The notes: generated by a model not told the origin, from the sequence alone. A stretch of 64,000 nt of DNA from Prostheceraeus crozeri (GCA_907163375.1 CAJQUW010006400.1:36399-100398), one strand, 5' to 3'; numbered from the stretch's first letter, positions 29,047 through 40,231 are shown. Translations and numbers: made by a program.

Positions 29047-32000
29047 ATGGAAAAGTTTTATTGTGTCTTATGTAAAAGACAATTACAAACAAAAAGAAGT
29101 TATCAATCTCATTTAAATAGTAAAATGCATTTACAAAATGTAGATCGAGCTGATGAAGGAAATATATCAAAATTAAATAATTAGAAAAACTATCTAGAAA
29201 CATAACCTACTGATATAAAAGTTAAAAAAATATTTGATGATTATTCACATTCGGAATATAAAAAAGTTTTTAACAGTGAAGATTTTTTTGGGGAAATCAA
29301 AGGTTCTAGTACTTCGCCCGAAGGTTCTAGTACTTTTAATGAAACTGACGAAACTAAAAAAACCGACGAAGCTGTAACAGATATAAAATATTTATTTGAT
29401 GAGTCAGTCGAACATAACGAAACCGATGAAACTTTTCATGACATATTATTAAACTTTTACAAAACATTTAAAAAATCTTTCAAATGTTATATGAATGTAG
29501 AAGTACTTTTTACAAAAACTGGATCCGATGGAATGACTGAAGAAATAATACAAAGACATTTTACACAGACACAAGAAATTCATAATATAAATGATATACA
29601 ACCCATATTCGAAACAATGTTAAATAAATTAAAGGATGCTATAACTGAAGCTGAGTTGCGTGAACCTGGTTGGAGATTTATTGCAATACTATCTAATAAG
29701 AAAATAGTAATTAATAAATATAAAAATAATACTGGTGGTAGTTACATACCCCTTCCTTTCAGTTCTCCGCAAATAATCAACATACAAAATGAAGATGAAT
29801 ATTGTTTTCTGTGGAGTGTTATAGCACATTTACATCCTGCAAAATATCATAAAGAAAGAGTAAATCATTATAATAAAGAAGAATATATAAATGAACTAGA
29901 TCTCTGTGATGGCTTAGATGAATGTCCGTATAATTATAATAAATTAATGAAGTTTCATAAAAAGAATAAAAATTTAATAGAACTAAATGTTTTTGAATTA
30001 AATGTGAAGTATGTTTCTATTGGTGATATTACTCCCTTATATCTCAGAGATATTGAAGTTAATAACATTGTTTATAACAACTTAAAAGAATTTTATTTGA
30101 ATAACAAAAATTTATGCCAAACACAAATTGTATACAATGAAAGAGGAAATTACATGCATCATAATATTATTTACAAAGGAAATGTAATATGTACTGAAAA
30201 ATATGAAATTATAAAAACATTATCACCAATAATGATTAATCATAATAATAATAAAGGATGTGGATTTCCCTATGAGTACGAAACCGAGTGTTCATCTTTA
30301 TTATCAGAATATAGACATAAGTTAGAGATGTTATTCTATATTTCTATATTTACAAAAACTTCGGATAATTCTAATTTTCCCTGTCTCCAATGTATGACGA
30401 GCTTTAGAACTAAAGAAGAAATGAATAATCACTTGAGAAATTGTCAACAAAATGATGCAGCTAAAATACTTTTACTAAAGAAGATTATCTAATATATAAT
30501 AAATGGTATTACAAAAATAAAGTACCCTTTATTATATATTGTGACTTTGAAGCATATAATGTTGACATGACACAAAGTTCTGGTAAACATTTGCTTGAAC
30601 AAAAACTATTATGTTGGGGATGTACATTCATTCAAATTATCCTGAAATATTTATATCAGAATATTATCAATACTATGGTGAAGATAGTTCAGAAATGTTT
30701 ACAAAGAAAATAGAATAATTACAAAAATATTTTTCACAATTGCTTAAAACAAATAAACCAATGCTTCCATTAACGTCTGAACAAACATAACAATTTCTTA
30801 ATGAAAAATTGTTATTACTGTGGAAAAGAATTAGGATGTGATAAATTAAAAGATCATGATCATCTAAATGGATTATATGGAGGTGCAGCACATAATTCTT
30901 GTAATCTTAATGCTAATAAATTTAGATATAACTTTGTTCCTTTATATTTCTGCAATGGCTCTAAATTTGATTTCCATTTCATAATAAGATATTTATTTTC
31001 AACTGAAAAATTACAACAACTAAGAACAAACGTACTATGTAAAACAGAAGAAGAATATTTTTCAATGCAATTTGGTTGTATTGGAATATTAGATGCGTTT
31101 ACATTTTTTAATCCTTATTCATTAGAGTTCATGGGAAAAACTTTGAAACCTGAACAATGTAAAATATTAAATAAATATAATTTAAAACCTTTAAAAGGTA
31201 TTTTCCCTACGAATGTTTAACTGGAGATATAAATGGAATAAATGATATAATGCAAGAACATCAACTTTCTTCAAGTGATAAATTTAAATCAATATTAAAA
31301 CAATCACAACTATCTGAAGAAGATTATTCAGAAGCTGACAAAAATTGGAAAGAGTTAAATTGTAGAACAATGTATGATTATACAATGAAATATCTTCAGA
31401 TAGATGTATTAATCCTTGCTGATCTTTTTGAAAACTTTCGTAGCATGTGTTTTGAATATTACGGAATAGATCCATGTTATATTTATTCTACACCAGGATT
31501 AACATGGTTAGCAGGGTTGAAACATACAAATGTTAAACTTAAATATTATAAAGAAAGTTCTTACGATAAATTATTATTTTTTGAATCTGGTATTAGAGGT
31601 GGTGTTTCATCTGTTCTAGGTAATAGATATGTTAAATGTTATAATAAAAAAGTAAATCCTGATGATCATGGTTATTTAAAAATTTTAAATCCAGCAGAAA
31701 AAGATCAATTTATAAAATTGTTTAATCAAAATATAGAAGGACTTATCTATCAAATGAAGAGAGTCAAGCAGCAGTTGATGAATTCATGAAGGAAAACTAT
31801 TTGTTATATTATGATTTTAATAGCTTATATTCTTCTTGCATGATACAAGAATTACCTACAGGTGAAATGGAATGGAGTACCATTCGTGAATACGAACCTA
31901 CATTAGATGGTGAAAATAATTTTGGTTATATATATGAAGTTGATTTAGCATACCCTGATTATATAAAAGGCGCAACAAAATATTATCCTTTCTGTCCCGA

Positions 32001-32644
32001 AAACAAAATTCCCAATATAGATGATTTCACAGATTATCAAAAAACTTTAATTCCTACAAAATACAGGCCAAAAAAAACTTGTTAACACAAAGTAATAAAG
32101 GAAAGTATGTTGTTGAAGGAAGAATGTTAGATTGGTATTTGGATCATGGAATGATTCCTTTTAAAATTCACCGGAAACTAATATATAAAAAATCTAAATG
32201 GTTAAAAATTATATAGAGTTCAATATTGAAAAACGTAAAATAGCTAAAAGAAATAAAGATGATTTTGGAAACGTGTTCTTTAAATTAATGAATAATTCAT
32301 TTTATGGTAAGACTTTAGAAAATGCGCGTAATAGACAAAATATTGAAATAGTTTATGATAGAGATAGATTTCAAAATTTATTTTCACATCGGTTGAAAAA
32401 GGCTCACGAAACGTACCGAACACTCCGTGTTTTGATTTACCTGGGTCGGCGCTTAGCAGTAACCTTACTTCATATATTAATTCACCAGGTATGGCCGAAC
32501 GCTTACAGTTTATGAGCATGTAATTATAGATTCAATTCAAAGAAACATAAAATGTATTTAAAAGAGGAACATAAATTATCATTAGATCCATTTCATGATA
32601 AAAGAAAAATTTTACCTGATGGAATAACTACTTTACCTTTTTAA
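29047..32644 (+). pseudogene. B-lineage protein-primed family B DNA polymerase, decayed
   Basis: It starts with a C2H2 finger (CVLCKRQLQTKRSYQSHLNS) after an A-rich leader. Two stops follow near 29,183 and 29,203. A long frame at 29,491-30,492 carries a conserved N-terminal block (GGSYIPLPFSSPQIINIQN) and a C2H2-like finger (CLQCMTSFRTKEEMNNHLRNC). Further frames hold CYYCGKE-x8-DHDH-x8-GAAHNSCN, an HNH/zinc-like insertion, then motif A YDFNSLYSS and motif B NNSFYGKT. Motif C is missing. About 130 bases of unrelated, more GC-rich sequence (32,385-32,515) lie where it should be. The N-terminal architecture differs from the A1 polymerase. Confidence 0.85.
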
Positions 32645-32820
32645 AGTTTATTTATTATTATTTAAATCCGTCTAGAATAAAATTTTTATTATTTAAATTA
32701 ATCTAAAAGAAAAAAAATATTATTTAAATTAATCTAGAAGAAAAAAATTTGTTTTATTATTATTATTTGAATTATTATTATTATTATTATTTAAATCAGT
32801 CTAGAAGAAAAAAATATTCG
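32645..32820. repeat. AT-rich tandem spacer
   Basis: Four imperfect copies of TATTATTTAAATYNRTCTAGAAGAAAAAAAT lie between the convergent polymerase and ATPase 3-prime ends. An ATT trinucleotide run is embedded. Confidence 0.7.
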
Positions 32821-33609
32821 ATCACCCAGCGAAAATATTTTCATCACTCCCGAACAATTGTTCGATAACTCTATCATGATTTTTTTATCAATATTAATTG
32901 TAATGAAGCCACAATCTTTTGACCAAGCATTATTACACGATTGTTTAAATTCATCTTTATCTCTTATACATAAATCTCTTAACAAATCACTTAAGTTTCT
33001 TGCATTTATTTCAAATAGTATAAATATATTTGCATTCTTTCTAATAACACTTCCGTCTAATGAATACATACTTTGTGTTCAATAAAAAACACTACAGTTA
33101 TTATGTCTACCTCTTGTGAAATAATTTCTCTGTACTGACTGATTTCTATCATTAACACAATCATCAAAAATTACACAATGTTTCATTGTTTTATCTAGTT
33201 TACTAGGATCTTGCATATTACCACTATCATCTATTAATTGTATCTTTATATGCTTATTTTTATTGGATTCTACTAACTGAATATTTTTTGCTGCTTCTTC
33301 ACACCACGAACTTATTTCTTCTTCATATTCAGATTTTTCATATTCGTTGAATAATGAAGCAATTGCTGTTTTTTTAAGATTATTTTCAAATCCATATTTT
33401 AAGAATTGATAGACGGGTTGTTCTGCTGTTGTTGTATAAATTATAAGATTTTTATAATCCAAAAAATTTGGAGTCGTTAAAAGTTTAAATAATAGATATG
33501 TTTTTCCACATCCCGATCTTACACAAATAACTGACAAAACTTTATTAGATAAATTTGGATGATGATTGAATTTAAGTTTGTTTTTATTTAGTGGGGGCAC
33601 TTCACTCAT
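32791..33609 (-). pseudogene. B-lineage packaging-type ATPase with one stop
   Basis: The 176-residue first part has Walker A SGCGKT and Walker B HCVIFDD, then YFTRGRHNNCSVFY. A TGA follows, and the same frame continues with TQSMYSLDGS and a C-terminal helical part. It lacks the membrane segment of the A-type ATPase and is only distantly related, so the element holds two packaging-ATPase genes. The start follows the A-rich leader. Confidence 0.85.
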
Positions 33610-33722
33610 TTTTTAAATAAAGATTTTTTTTATTTTTTTATTTTTAAAGAAGAAGAAAATTTATTTTTATTTTCTAAGAAGAAGAAATTCATTTTTATTT
33701 TTTAAGAAGAAGAAGAAGAAAA
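33610..33722. other. Low-complexity A/T and GAAGAA spacer
   Basis: Short runs of TTTTATTTT and AAGAAGAAG with no ORF. Confidence 0.6.
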
Positions 33723-34535
33723 TTAAACTTCTCTAACCAAAACATCTATCATAATCTCTTCGCCTCTAAAATTTATTTCTTGTCCTTTCTCATCAGTGAT
33801 TCTAATGTTAATGTTGTTAATAGTTTTTTTGTAATAGGGAAATATATTAATGTTTGTGGAATTACATTTAATCTATAACCAATGGGTACAGTAAAAGCTG
33901 GAAAACTGAATATTAAATTTGACAATTTACCATTTATATATATATATATATCCTCCTTCAATAATGTCACAATGTACAACAATTGAATTTATTTCAGTTA
34001 TTTTTGGAATCTTCTCACCTAAATGATAACCTTGACTATAGGTTTGTTTATTAAATCCTAATAGTTTTGACAATGATCTATCATGATTAAAATCAACTTG
34101 ATGATTTTCGTCTAAAGTAAGAGAAAATTTATTAACTGCCGGTTCAACTGCAAAATGTAATTGTTTCTTATCTTTAAATAGTATACCTAAATGTCTCTTA
34201 ATTTCATTTGATATTGCTTCAACTTCGTAAGAACCAGGAAGAAAAGTTAGTATTTTCCATGTTTTACCTTTATCAGTAGAATGTCCAAATTGGTCATTCA
34301 CATCGTTGATAACGTTTTGAATAGTGTTAAATGTGGAGAAACTAGTCAATGCAATTTGATAATTTTTATTTTGTTCCAAATGTAGAATGGGTTCTAAATT
34401 ACAAGTCTACGATGAAGTAGTTGTTATAATTTTTAACGTCGTACTAAATTTTGATGAACCCAAAATCTCTGTTAGATTTTCTAAATGATTATTAATTTTG
34501 TCTAAATCTGCTGATGATAATTCTCTCGAAGACAT
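33723..34535 (-). pseudogene. B-lineage beta-rich capsid-like protein, broken
   Basis: About 270 residues are readable with one stop near 34,408 and a TA-repeat-driven frameshift near 33,945. Conserved features include SLSKLLGFNKQTY, INSIVVHCDII, then NGKLSNLIFSF and GYRLNVIPQTLIYFPI, and an NFRGEE motif near the C-terminus. This pattern belongs to a beta-rich protein family that I associate with Polinton-like elements of arthropods and cnidarians. A capsid or penton role is inferred, not shown. Confidence 0.6.
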
Positions 34536-34575
34536 TTTGTTAGTTAAAATTTTAAATCAATATTTTTTATAAAAA

Positions 34576-35388
34576 TTAAAAACAACATATTTCAGCTATA
34601 CTTTTATAATCCTCTTCATTTAGAATCTTCTTTTCTAACCGTCTTTTCAATATAGCATGAATTTCATTGCAACTAGAATTATGTCCTTCTTTTATTGCAG
34701 ATATTAAAATATTTAATCTATTTAGTAATTCTTGTGGATCATCTGGTAAAAATACAGTTGTTTCTATTTAAAACCTTTTCCTACTTTAACTCCCGTTGAT
34801 AATAAATTTTCTAATTGTTTATAACGTCTAAGACATTTTGCTGCACCAACTCTATCTAACATAGCTTTATATTATGAGATCTTCTACAGCATAATTATTT
34901 AAATCTGCTCCTCTTAAAAGATCAACAAAATTTCTATCCAAACTAAAAGGATATTTATCTGGTGAAAAAAGTAAACCTCGAAAAGGTTGTGGAAATATTT
35001 CTTTTTGTCCGAGATAAAATCTAGGTATTGTTTTTCCATCTATAAATGAAATAGAATGTTCAAATTGCATAGATTTTGGTAATTTCTTATTAAAGTTTGA
35101 TTCTAGTAAACCATAGTCATCTAATATAGTTTTGTGTGCTGGATCTGTTATATTAATTTGTTTATCATTATTTGTAAGTTCTTTTTCAAGAGTTTTAAAT
35201 GGTTCCATAGTTTTTTCATAATCAGTTTTTAATTGCTCGGTTTGCTGCATTTTTTCAAACATATCAGATTGAATACCAGCTTTTATCATTCTATGTTGAA
35301 GATGATTTTCTTTCATAATATTTCTTTGTTTTATTAACTCATCTAATTGTTTGATTCTTTTTTGATTATCAGCTTTGATTTTATCCAT
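34576..35388 (-). pseudogene. B-lineage conserved hypothetical protein, two frameshifts
   Basis: The preferred start at 35,388 follows an A-rich leader; an upstream ATG at 35,454 is in frame but unlikely. The product has an N-terminal coiled coil (QKRIKQLDELIKQRNIMKE), a middle domain ending FVDLLRGADLNNYAVEDLI, and after a frameshift near 34,875 an LDRVGAAKCLRRYKQLENLL segment. Another frameshift near 34,770 leads to the acidic C-terminus. The order suggests one gene of about 265 residues. The function is unknown. Confidence 0.6.
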
Positions 35389-35494
35389 TTTTAAAATATA
35401 ATATTTGAATTTTGTGGTAACATTGGAATACAACAAAAACATTTTACTGAACAAATTATTTTTTTATTGCTTTTTTGTCTGACATCTTTTCGTT

Positions 35495-36156
35495 TTAAGT
35501 TTTGTTTAATAAAGTTTTTAGTTCTTCTAAAAAAATTTTATCATTTTCTTCATTAGAAATTTTACCATCACTAAAAGTTTTACCATCACGAGAATTTTTA
35601 TCATCAACTTTTTCGGACTTTAAATGATTTACTTCATTAGCTATTCGATCAAATTTTTCAATCTCATGTAACGTAATAACATTATCATCACATACTCTTT
35701 GAAAGTAGTAATGTAATTTGTCATAGACTTCTTTAATATTTAAATGCTTGGTTTTTAATGATTTTCGTTTCTTAGTAATTAAAGATTTATCTAACATTGT
35801 AATAAGTGAAATTGTAAAAACACCCGTACCTGTTAAAGCAGTAGCAACTACTGGAATTACTAAAACACCTGAAGACATAGCAATTGTTAAAGCACCTAAA
35901 CTTATTGTGACAAATATTCCAATACCTTGTGTTACATTCTTAACTTTAGACCATCTCTTTCTTAATTTTTTATAATGCTCTAATCTTAATAATAATTGAG
36001 ATTCCTTATGTTTCATATACCTAACTCCATCTTTGTGTTTTTCTTTATTCAATTCAGTTATTTTTAATTGTGATAACGAAGGATATATTCTTGAGGTTCC
36101 TTCATTTTTGAAGTTTCTTCCACATTTGAGGTTCCTTCCACTTTTGTTTCATCCAT
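35495..36156 (-). pseudogene. B-lineage membrane coiled-coil protein, N-terminal frameshift
   Basis: The long frame has a basic coiled coil (QLLLRLEHYKKLRKRW), two adjacent hydrophobic segments (GIGIFVTISLGALTIAMSSG and VLVIPVVATALTGTGVFTIS) and a C-terminal helical region. The true start is probably the ATG at 36,156 after an A-rich leader, with one frameshift before 36,052. The 5-prime part is also preserved at 12,322-12,555. It is the gene nearest the right terminal repeat. A role in membrane interaction or virion structure is inferred. Confidence 0.65.
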
Positions 36157-36184
36157 TTTTTAATAAATATTTTGAATACAATCT

Positions 36185-36677
36185 TCTGGTATATTGAGAC
36201 TACGTGATATTTTGAGACAACTTAAATTTTCGACCACGTGATATTTTGAGACCACGTGATATTTTCGACCACGTGAAATTTTGAGACAACTTAAATGTTT
36301 AGACCTTTTCAGAATATACATCTTTTCAGTATATGAAAAAACCCCAACGAGCATAAAACTGTTTTTTCTGCTTTTATCCTTAAAATTATTTTTATTTATA
36401 AAACTCTTTTTCAGTGTAAGAAATATTTCCTATACTTATTCTGTAGGTATCTCATTTTTTTTTATTTTTTCTGAATTGGTCATGTATTCATTTTTTTGGC
36501 ATTTTTGGGGTATCATATTTTATTTTTTTGTAATATTTTTTTGAAATTTTTTGATATTTTTTGATATTTTTGATTAATATTTTAATATTTTAATATTTTT
36601 TGATATTTTTTTGATATATAATATATATTATTTTTTTAATAGTCCGGAGGTGTCCTGGAACGGTCATATATACATAA
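36185..36677. repeat. Right inverted terminal repeat
   Basis: Reverse complement of 14,964-15,640, beginning inside with CACGTGATATTTTGAGAC repeats and ending with AGTCCGGAGGTGTCCTGGAA and CGGTCATATATACAT. It lacks the internal duplication seen in the left copy. Confidence 0.88.
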
Positions 36678-36685
36678 CTAAACTA
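36678..36685. repeat. Direct repeat CTAAACTA, right copy
   Basis: Pairs with 14,956-14,963 as the candidate target duplication of the composite Polinton. Confidence 0.55.
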
Positions 36686-36824
36686 GATTTGACTACAAGA
36701 TTTGGGAAAAGCATTCATGAGTCAGTCGTCCGCGTGCCTCCTTTTCCCTGCCGCAACGAAGTCAGGGGAGAAACGGAGGTCTCTGATTGGCTCACATAGT
36801 GTCAAATATGAATTCACAGGAGAC

Positions 36825-36832
36825 TATAAAAG
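36825..36832 (+). promoter_or_regulatory. TATA box of the virus-like cluster
   Basis: TATAAAAG lies downstream of an AATTCACAGG stretch and is followed by a C/T-rich stretch (TTTTCTCTTCATTTCATTCTC) typical of a transcription start region. The transcript it would start is interrupted by the LINE fragment. Confidence 0.5.
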
Positions 36833-36869
36833 CTGATGTCTCCCCATTTTCTCTTCATTTCATTCTCTT

Positions 36870-37690
36870 GACTTGGAAAGCGTGTGTCACTTGCTCAAGC
36901 CATTCTCCGTTTTTCCTTCCACCACCATTGTTCAGTATGTTGATGATGTTACTATCTGTGTACCTATTTACAAAAATGACACTACCAAAGGCAATGTATT
37001 GCAAGAACACAACAATTTTATGTCATGGGCAAATGCAATGATTCTGAAGGTCAACACTCAGAAATCAAAGTGCATGTATTTTAACAAAAGAAATGATTGT
37101 ACACCTTGTATTGTTCCAGATTGTGAACTTGTCAAAGAGCAGCGCATACTTGGTGTAATTTGGTCGAATGATTTGCGTTGGCAGCTACATTTTGACCACA
37201 TTTCTAAGCTTCTTTGTCAAAAGATTGCACTGCATTAGAACTCTGAAATGCTTTTTGTGTAAGCCTGATTTGATCACTGTATATAACTGCATGTTGAGAT
37301 CTTTGCTTGAATATTGTTCTCCTCTCTTTGTTGGCATGCCAAAATATCTGTCTAGTGACCTCAGTAAGTTACAGCGTCGAGCACACAGAGTTATCTGCGG
37401 TATGGAGTGCGATTCGTCTTGTCTGGAGAACTTGGATGTCAGGAGACTCAGAGCTTCGTTGAATCTGTTTGAAAAGTGCTCATCAGCAACTCATCCCCTG
37501 CATGACCTGGTTCCGCTCATCAGCACTCGAAGTGGACGGCCAATTCTATCATTCACAAGCACATCTCGACGACTCAACTCCTTCATTGTATATGTGTCCT
37601 CTTTGCCGTACAGACATTTTGCTGACTGCTGATTTCCAATTTTTGAACTACTCACTGACAAGATTCAGACCTCATTTTTTTTCTTGATTT
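36870..37690 (+). mobile_element. 5-prime-truncated LINE retrotransposon fragment
   Basis: The readable part covers the C-terminal reverse transcriptase of a LINE: QYVDDVTI (catalytic YVDD) and LKVNTQKSKCMYF, then after a frameshift near 37,210 the thumb region LLEYCSPLFVG and LQRRAHRVICG. No endonuclease or 5-prime part remains. It looks like a jockey/CR1-type element, but the clade cannot be fixed. It sits just after a TATA box, so it probably landed in the 5-prime region of the virus-like cluster. Confidence 0.8.
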
Positions 37691-37800
37691 GTATGATTTT
37701 TATTCAACTGAAAATATATCTTTCTATTTCTTATATTTTCTATTTCTCCGTCTCAATTTTGTATGATTCAATCCTCTTTGCAAATTTACAAGTGAGTGTC

Positions 37801-38034
37801 ATGACTGTCTGGCCTAAACCTTACCAGCATTTTAGAAGAGAGACGCAGGAGAGTGTGTGGCCGATGATTGTACAAGCTTATTTTGTTGAACCATCACCAC
37901 CACCGCCACCTCCACCACCTAGACGCTTTACCTTTAAGTCTTTTAGGGAATTGAAACTTAATTCGGGTCCTAAGCCCAAGACATTTAATTTACTGGACGA
38001 TGACGAAGACTTAGACTTTGGTGATAAGCTTTAA
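37801..38034 (+). CDS. Virus-like cluster ORF with polyproline tract
   Basis: The 77-aa product has a PSPPPPPPPPRR stretch at about 31-42 and an acidic C-terminus (LLDDDEDLDFGDKL). I recognise no family. It ends 3 bases before the next ATG, a spacing more like a viral or polycistronic arrangement than host genes. It may be the C-terminal part of a longer product whose beginning was displaced by the LINE. Confidence 0.45.
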   Translation: MTVWPKPYQHFRRETQESVWPMIVQAYFVEPSPPPPPPPPRRFTFKSFRELKLNSGPKPKTFNLLDDDEDLDFGDKL

Positions 38035-38037
38035 ATC

Positions 38038-38841
38038 ATGCGAACGCCCCAAAAGGTCCTCTTGAGGGCCACCTCATATGTCACTGCTAAGCTAACAATT
38101 TTCTTTTCTCTGATCATCATGAATGCACTTAGTGGTATTCTTTCGTTACAGACTGCCATGGCCATGAATCCTACTCCAACTGCAGCATCGCTGAATCCTC
38201 ATCATCTCGAGCTGTGGAATCCGAAAATTGAAAAGGTAATTCACGGCTATCCTACCTACAAACAACAAGTGCGCTACAACGGTGTTCGACTCTATCTTCA
38301 AACGCCGGCGGTATATTTACCAAAAGTGGATACGCAAGTAAATCGTTGCGGTCAAAACCTGAGTATCCCTATTGATAATTGGTTGCGTGAGCAGCTTGAC
38401 ATCTTAGAAGACTTTGTGAGGCAAAAGGCTCTTATTCCCACTGAACTATTACAGTTGTGGCCAGAAAAGAAAACTTCTTATTATAAACCATTGTATCGCG
38501 GCACTCGCTGCTATATTTTGCAAAGCAAGTATTGTAAAGTCACTTCAGGAGTGACAGTTGAACAGTCAGTTGAAACAGAATTGTCATCGCTAGTTGCAGG
38601 CTTTTATTCCTTTCATATTGAGGTACCTGCTGTTTATGTGGGACCTCATCAATCTGACGGTAATTTGATTTCTCTCAATTTGCGCATTGCTCAAATTCAT
38701 CATCAACCTGAGTTAACAGGACTTGATCACATTGAGAAAGTCATTGATTCTTGTGTCAAAGAGTGTCAAGAACCTGTCACCAAACCTAAACGTCGTCGCA
38801 CATCAAAGAAAGATGGTGTTACCACCAAAGAGAAATCTTAA
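38038..38841 (+). CDS. Virus-like cluster protein, possible ssDNA-binding fold
   Basis: The 267-aa ORF is intact. A hydrophobic N-terminus (LTIFFSLIIMNALSG) precedes a beta-rich domain with VRLYLQTPAVYLP, LSIPIDNW, and GFYSFHIEVPAVYVGPHQSD. The C-terminus is basic (KPKRRRTSKK). If translation starts at a later Met (38,158), the hydrophobic part is lost. The LYLQTP and LSIPID pattern recalls single-stranded-DNA-binding proteins of large eukaryotic DNA viruses; this is a weak inference. A broken paralogue lies at 40,563-41,148. Confidence 0.5.
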   Translation: MRTPQKVLLRATSYVTAKLTIFFSLIIMNALSGILSLQTAMAMNPTPTAASLNPHHLELWNPKIEKVIHGYPTYKQQVRYNGVRLYLQTPAVYLPKVDTQVNRCGQNLSIPIDNWLREQLDILEDFVRQKALIPTELLQLWPEKKTSYYKPLYRGTRCYILQSKYCKVTSGVTVEQSVETELSSLVAGFYSFHIEVPAVYVGPHQSDGNLISLNLRIAQIHHQPELTGLDHIEKVIDSCVKECQEPVTKPKRRRTSKKDGVTTKEKS

Positions 38842-39578
38842 GTATTGTAATCAGTTAGCATGTAGTGAATGTGGAAAACGCGGTCTTGCGCGTTATGTTC
38901 AAATAAAACATTGTAATCATGTTGTATGTATCTTTTGTTATGTAAAGGACAGACATCCTTGTGAAGTTCCTGCTCAATGTATTATCTTGTAATTAAGTCT
39001 TTTTGATATTGTAGGTTGTCATCTTCATAGACAGTGAGGGAAGACCCATGCAGGAATTGAGTGCTATTGCAATGAGAGAAAGTGATCAAACTGTTGTTAG
39101 TGTATATCATAGATTTGCCTACTGTCCTCCACACAAAGACGAATGGTCACGACGTCATGTGCATGGACTTGATTCTTCTATTTTGATTCATATTGGATTT
39201 GTAAATGAAACGTATTTGATAAGTGATTTCAAACGGTGGCTGTCAGGTTTTCATATTGTTAAAATATTAGGAAATGATTCTGAACGAGAAGCAGCAACAC
39301 TTCAGTTGCACATTGATAATTTATATTTACCATGTTGGGTAGATCGTGTAAGATAAGACTATCATATGCACTGTGATCAAAAGAAGTTTAGAGATGAAAT
39401 GATTTTTGATATGGATGTATGTTTCGGTGAGAGACATCACCTTTGCAGACCACCATCCCATTGTAATACTAGAAATAAAGCCACCTACATTGCAAAACTC
39501 TCTTCACGCTAGCATTGTAGTCTCTATGACGTTTATGAACTGTATCTATATTATTGTCAACAGCATGGGTCTATGTAA
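38842..39578 (+). pseudogene. Zinc-binding DEDDh exonuclease of the virus-like cluster, broken
   Basis: A Cys-rich part (CNQLACSEC, CNHVVCIFCYVKD) is followed, in another frame from about 39,015, by an exonuclease domain. Exo I is FIDSEGR (Asp and Glu), Exo II includes GNDSERE with a preceding RRHVHGL, and Exo III is HCSLYD. In-frame stops lie at 39,354 (TAA) and 39,510 (TAG) before the end at 39,578, and the sequence on both sides stays in one frame. The frame change near 39,014 is preceded by TTGATATTGTAG, which could be a splice acceptor. An AATAAA follows at 39,670. Confidence 0.65.
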
Positions 39579-39735
39579 AACATGTTTTTACTCCTTGTGA
39601 ATGAATGATGATCATTTTATGAAGTTTATTTGAAGTGTATTCTGTACTTGTAAATTTTGTCTGGTGTTGAATAAACTTACAGTGGAACATGATTGTTATA
39701 TCTGTTTTATTTATAGTGGAAGTCATTGAAGCAAT

Positions 39736-40182
39736 ATGAAATCTATAGTCACAACGTTTATGATAGCGCATCGTACACTGAGTAACGAGTTATGTGTTTT
39801 GACACTTGATCAACAAGGATTCGATGGATTTTTACAAGATTGGAAACTTACATTTAAAATGAAGATGAAAGATATGAAAGTAGTGCTAACTCAAAGCCTT
39901 CCTCTCTTCAAAAGATTGATGGAGAGTTTACAACCTCAAGATGTAAAGGATAGACTCGTTGCTTATATAGAGTTGAAGGATTTGCAAAAACCACTTCGTT
40001 TTGGATCTTATTCCTCAGAATGGATTACTCTTAGTGATCAATTTTATGGTCGTCATATGGAGAAAATTATGGAGAGAATAGAAGAGACGATGGAAGGAAA
40101 TGCGTACGTTATTAAATATTTCATGATTCAACTGAGTGTGTTTACATCCACGACTTTGTTTGATGGTCGACACATTGTGTAG
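39736..40182 (+). CDS. Virus-like cluster ORF X, right paralogue
   Basis: The 148-aa ORF is intact, helical and Met/Lys-rich. It aligns with the ORF at 14,542-14,964 along most of its length (LMESLxPQDVKDRLVAYIE; FGSYSSE; FYGRHMEKI). No catalytic motif is visible. AATAAA at 40,187-40,192 lies just after the stop, so it probably ends a transcript. The function is unknown. Confidence 0.65.
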   Translation: MKSIVTTFMIAHRTLSNELCVLTLDQQGFDGFLQDWKLTFKMKMKDMKVVLTQSLPLFKRLMESLQPQDVKDRLVAYIELKDLQKPLRFGSYSSEWITLSDQFYGRHMEKIMERIEETMEGNAYVIKYFMIQLSVFTSTTLFDGRHIV

Positions 40183-40231
40183 ATGTAATAAAGATTTCTT
40201 TCCACTGAGTATTTTGTAATGGTGTATAGAG

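Larger units (their letters stand above)
14964..36677. mobile_element. Composite Polinton A2/B with inverted terminal repeats
   Basis: The 21.7-kb element is bounded by long inverted repeats (14,964-15,640 and 36,185-36,677) and an 8-bp direct repeat. The 17.2-28.9 kb part is a relative of A1 in reverse order, with protease, integrase, capsid set, zinc finger, ATPase and the 99-aa gene. The 29.0-36.2 kb part carries a different polymerase, a second ATPase, a capsid-like protein and two further genes of lineage B. The A-type polymerase is absent. Nearly every gene has stops or frameshifts, so it is dead. Two Tc1-like elements are nested in it. Confidence 0.85.

Noticed and set aside
36873-37632. 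Reverse transcriptase as part of the virus-like cluster
   Set aside because: The YVDD and LLEYCSPLFVG motifs belong to a LINE. The fragment is 5-prime truncated and frameshifted, as expected of an inserted retrotransposon copy.
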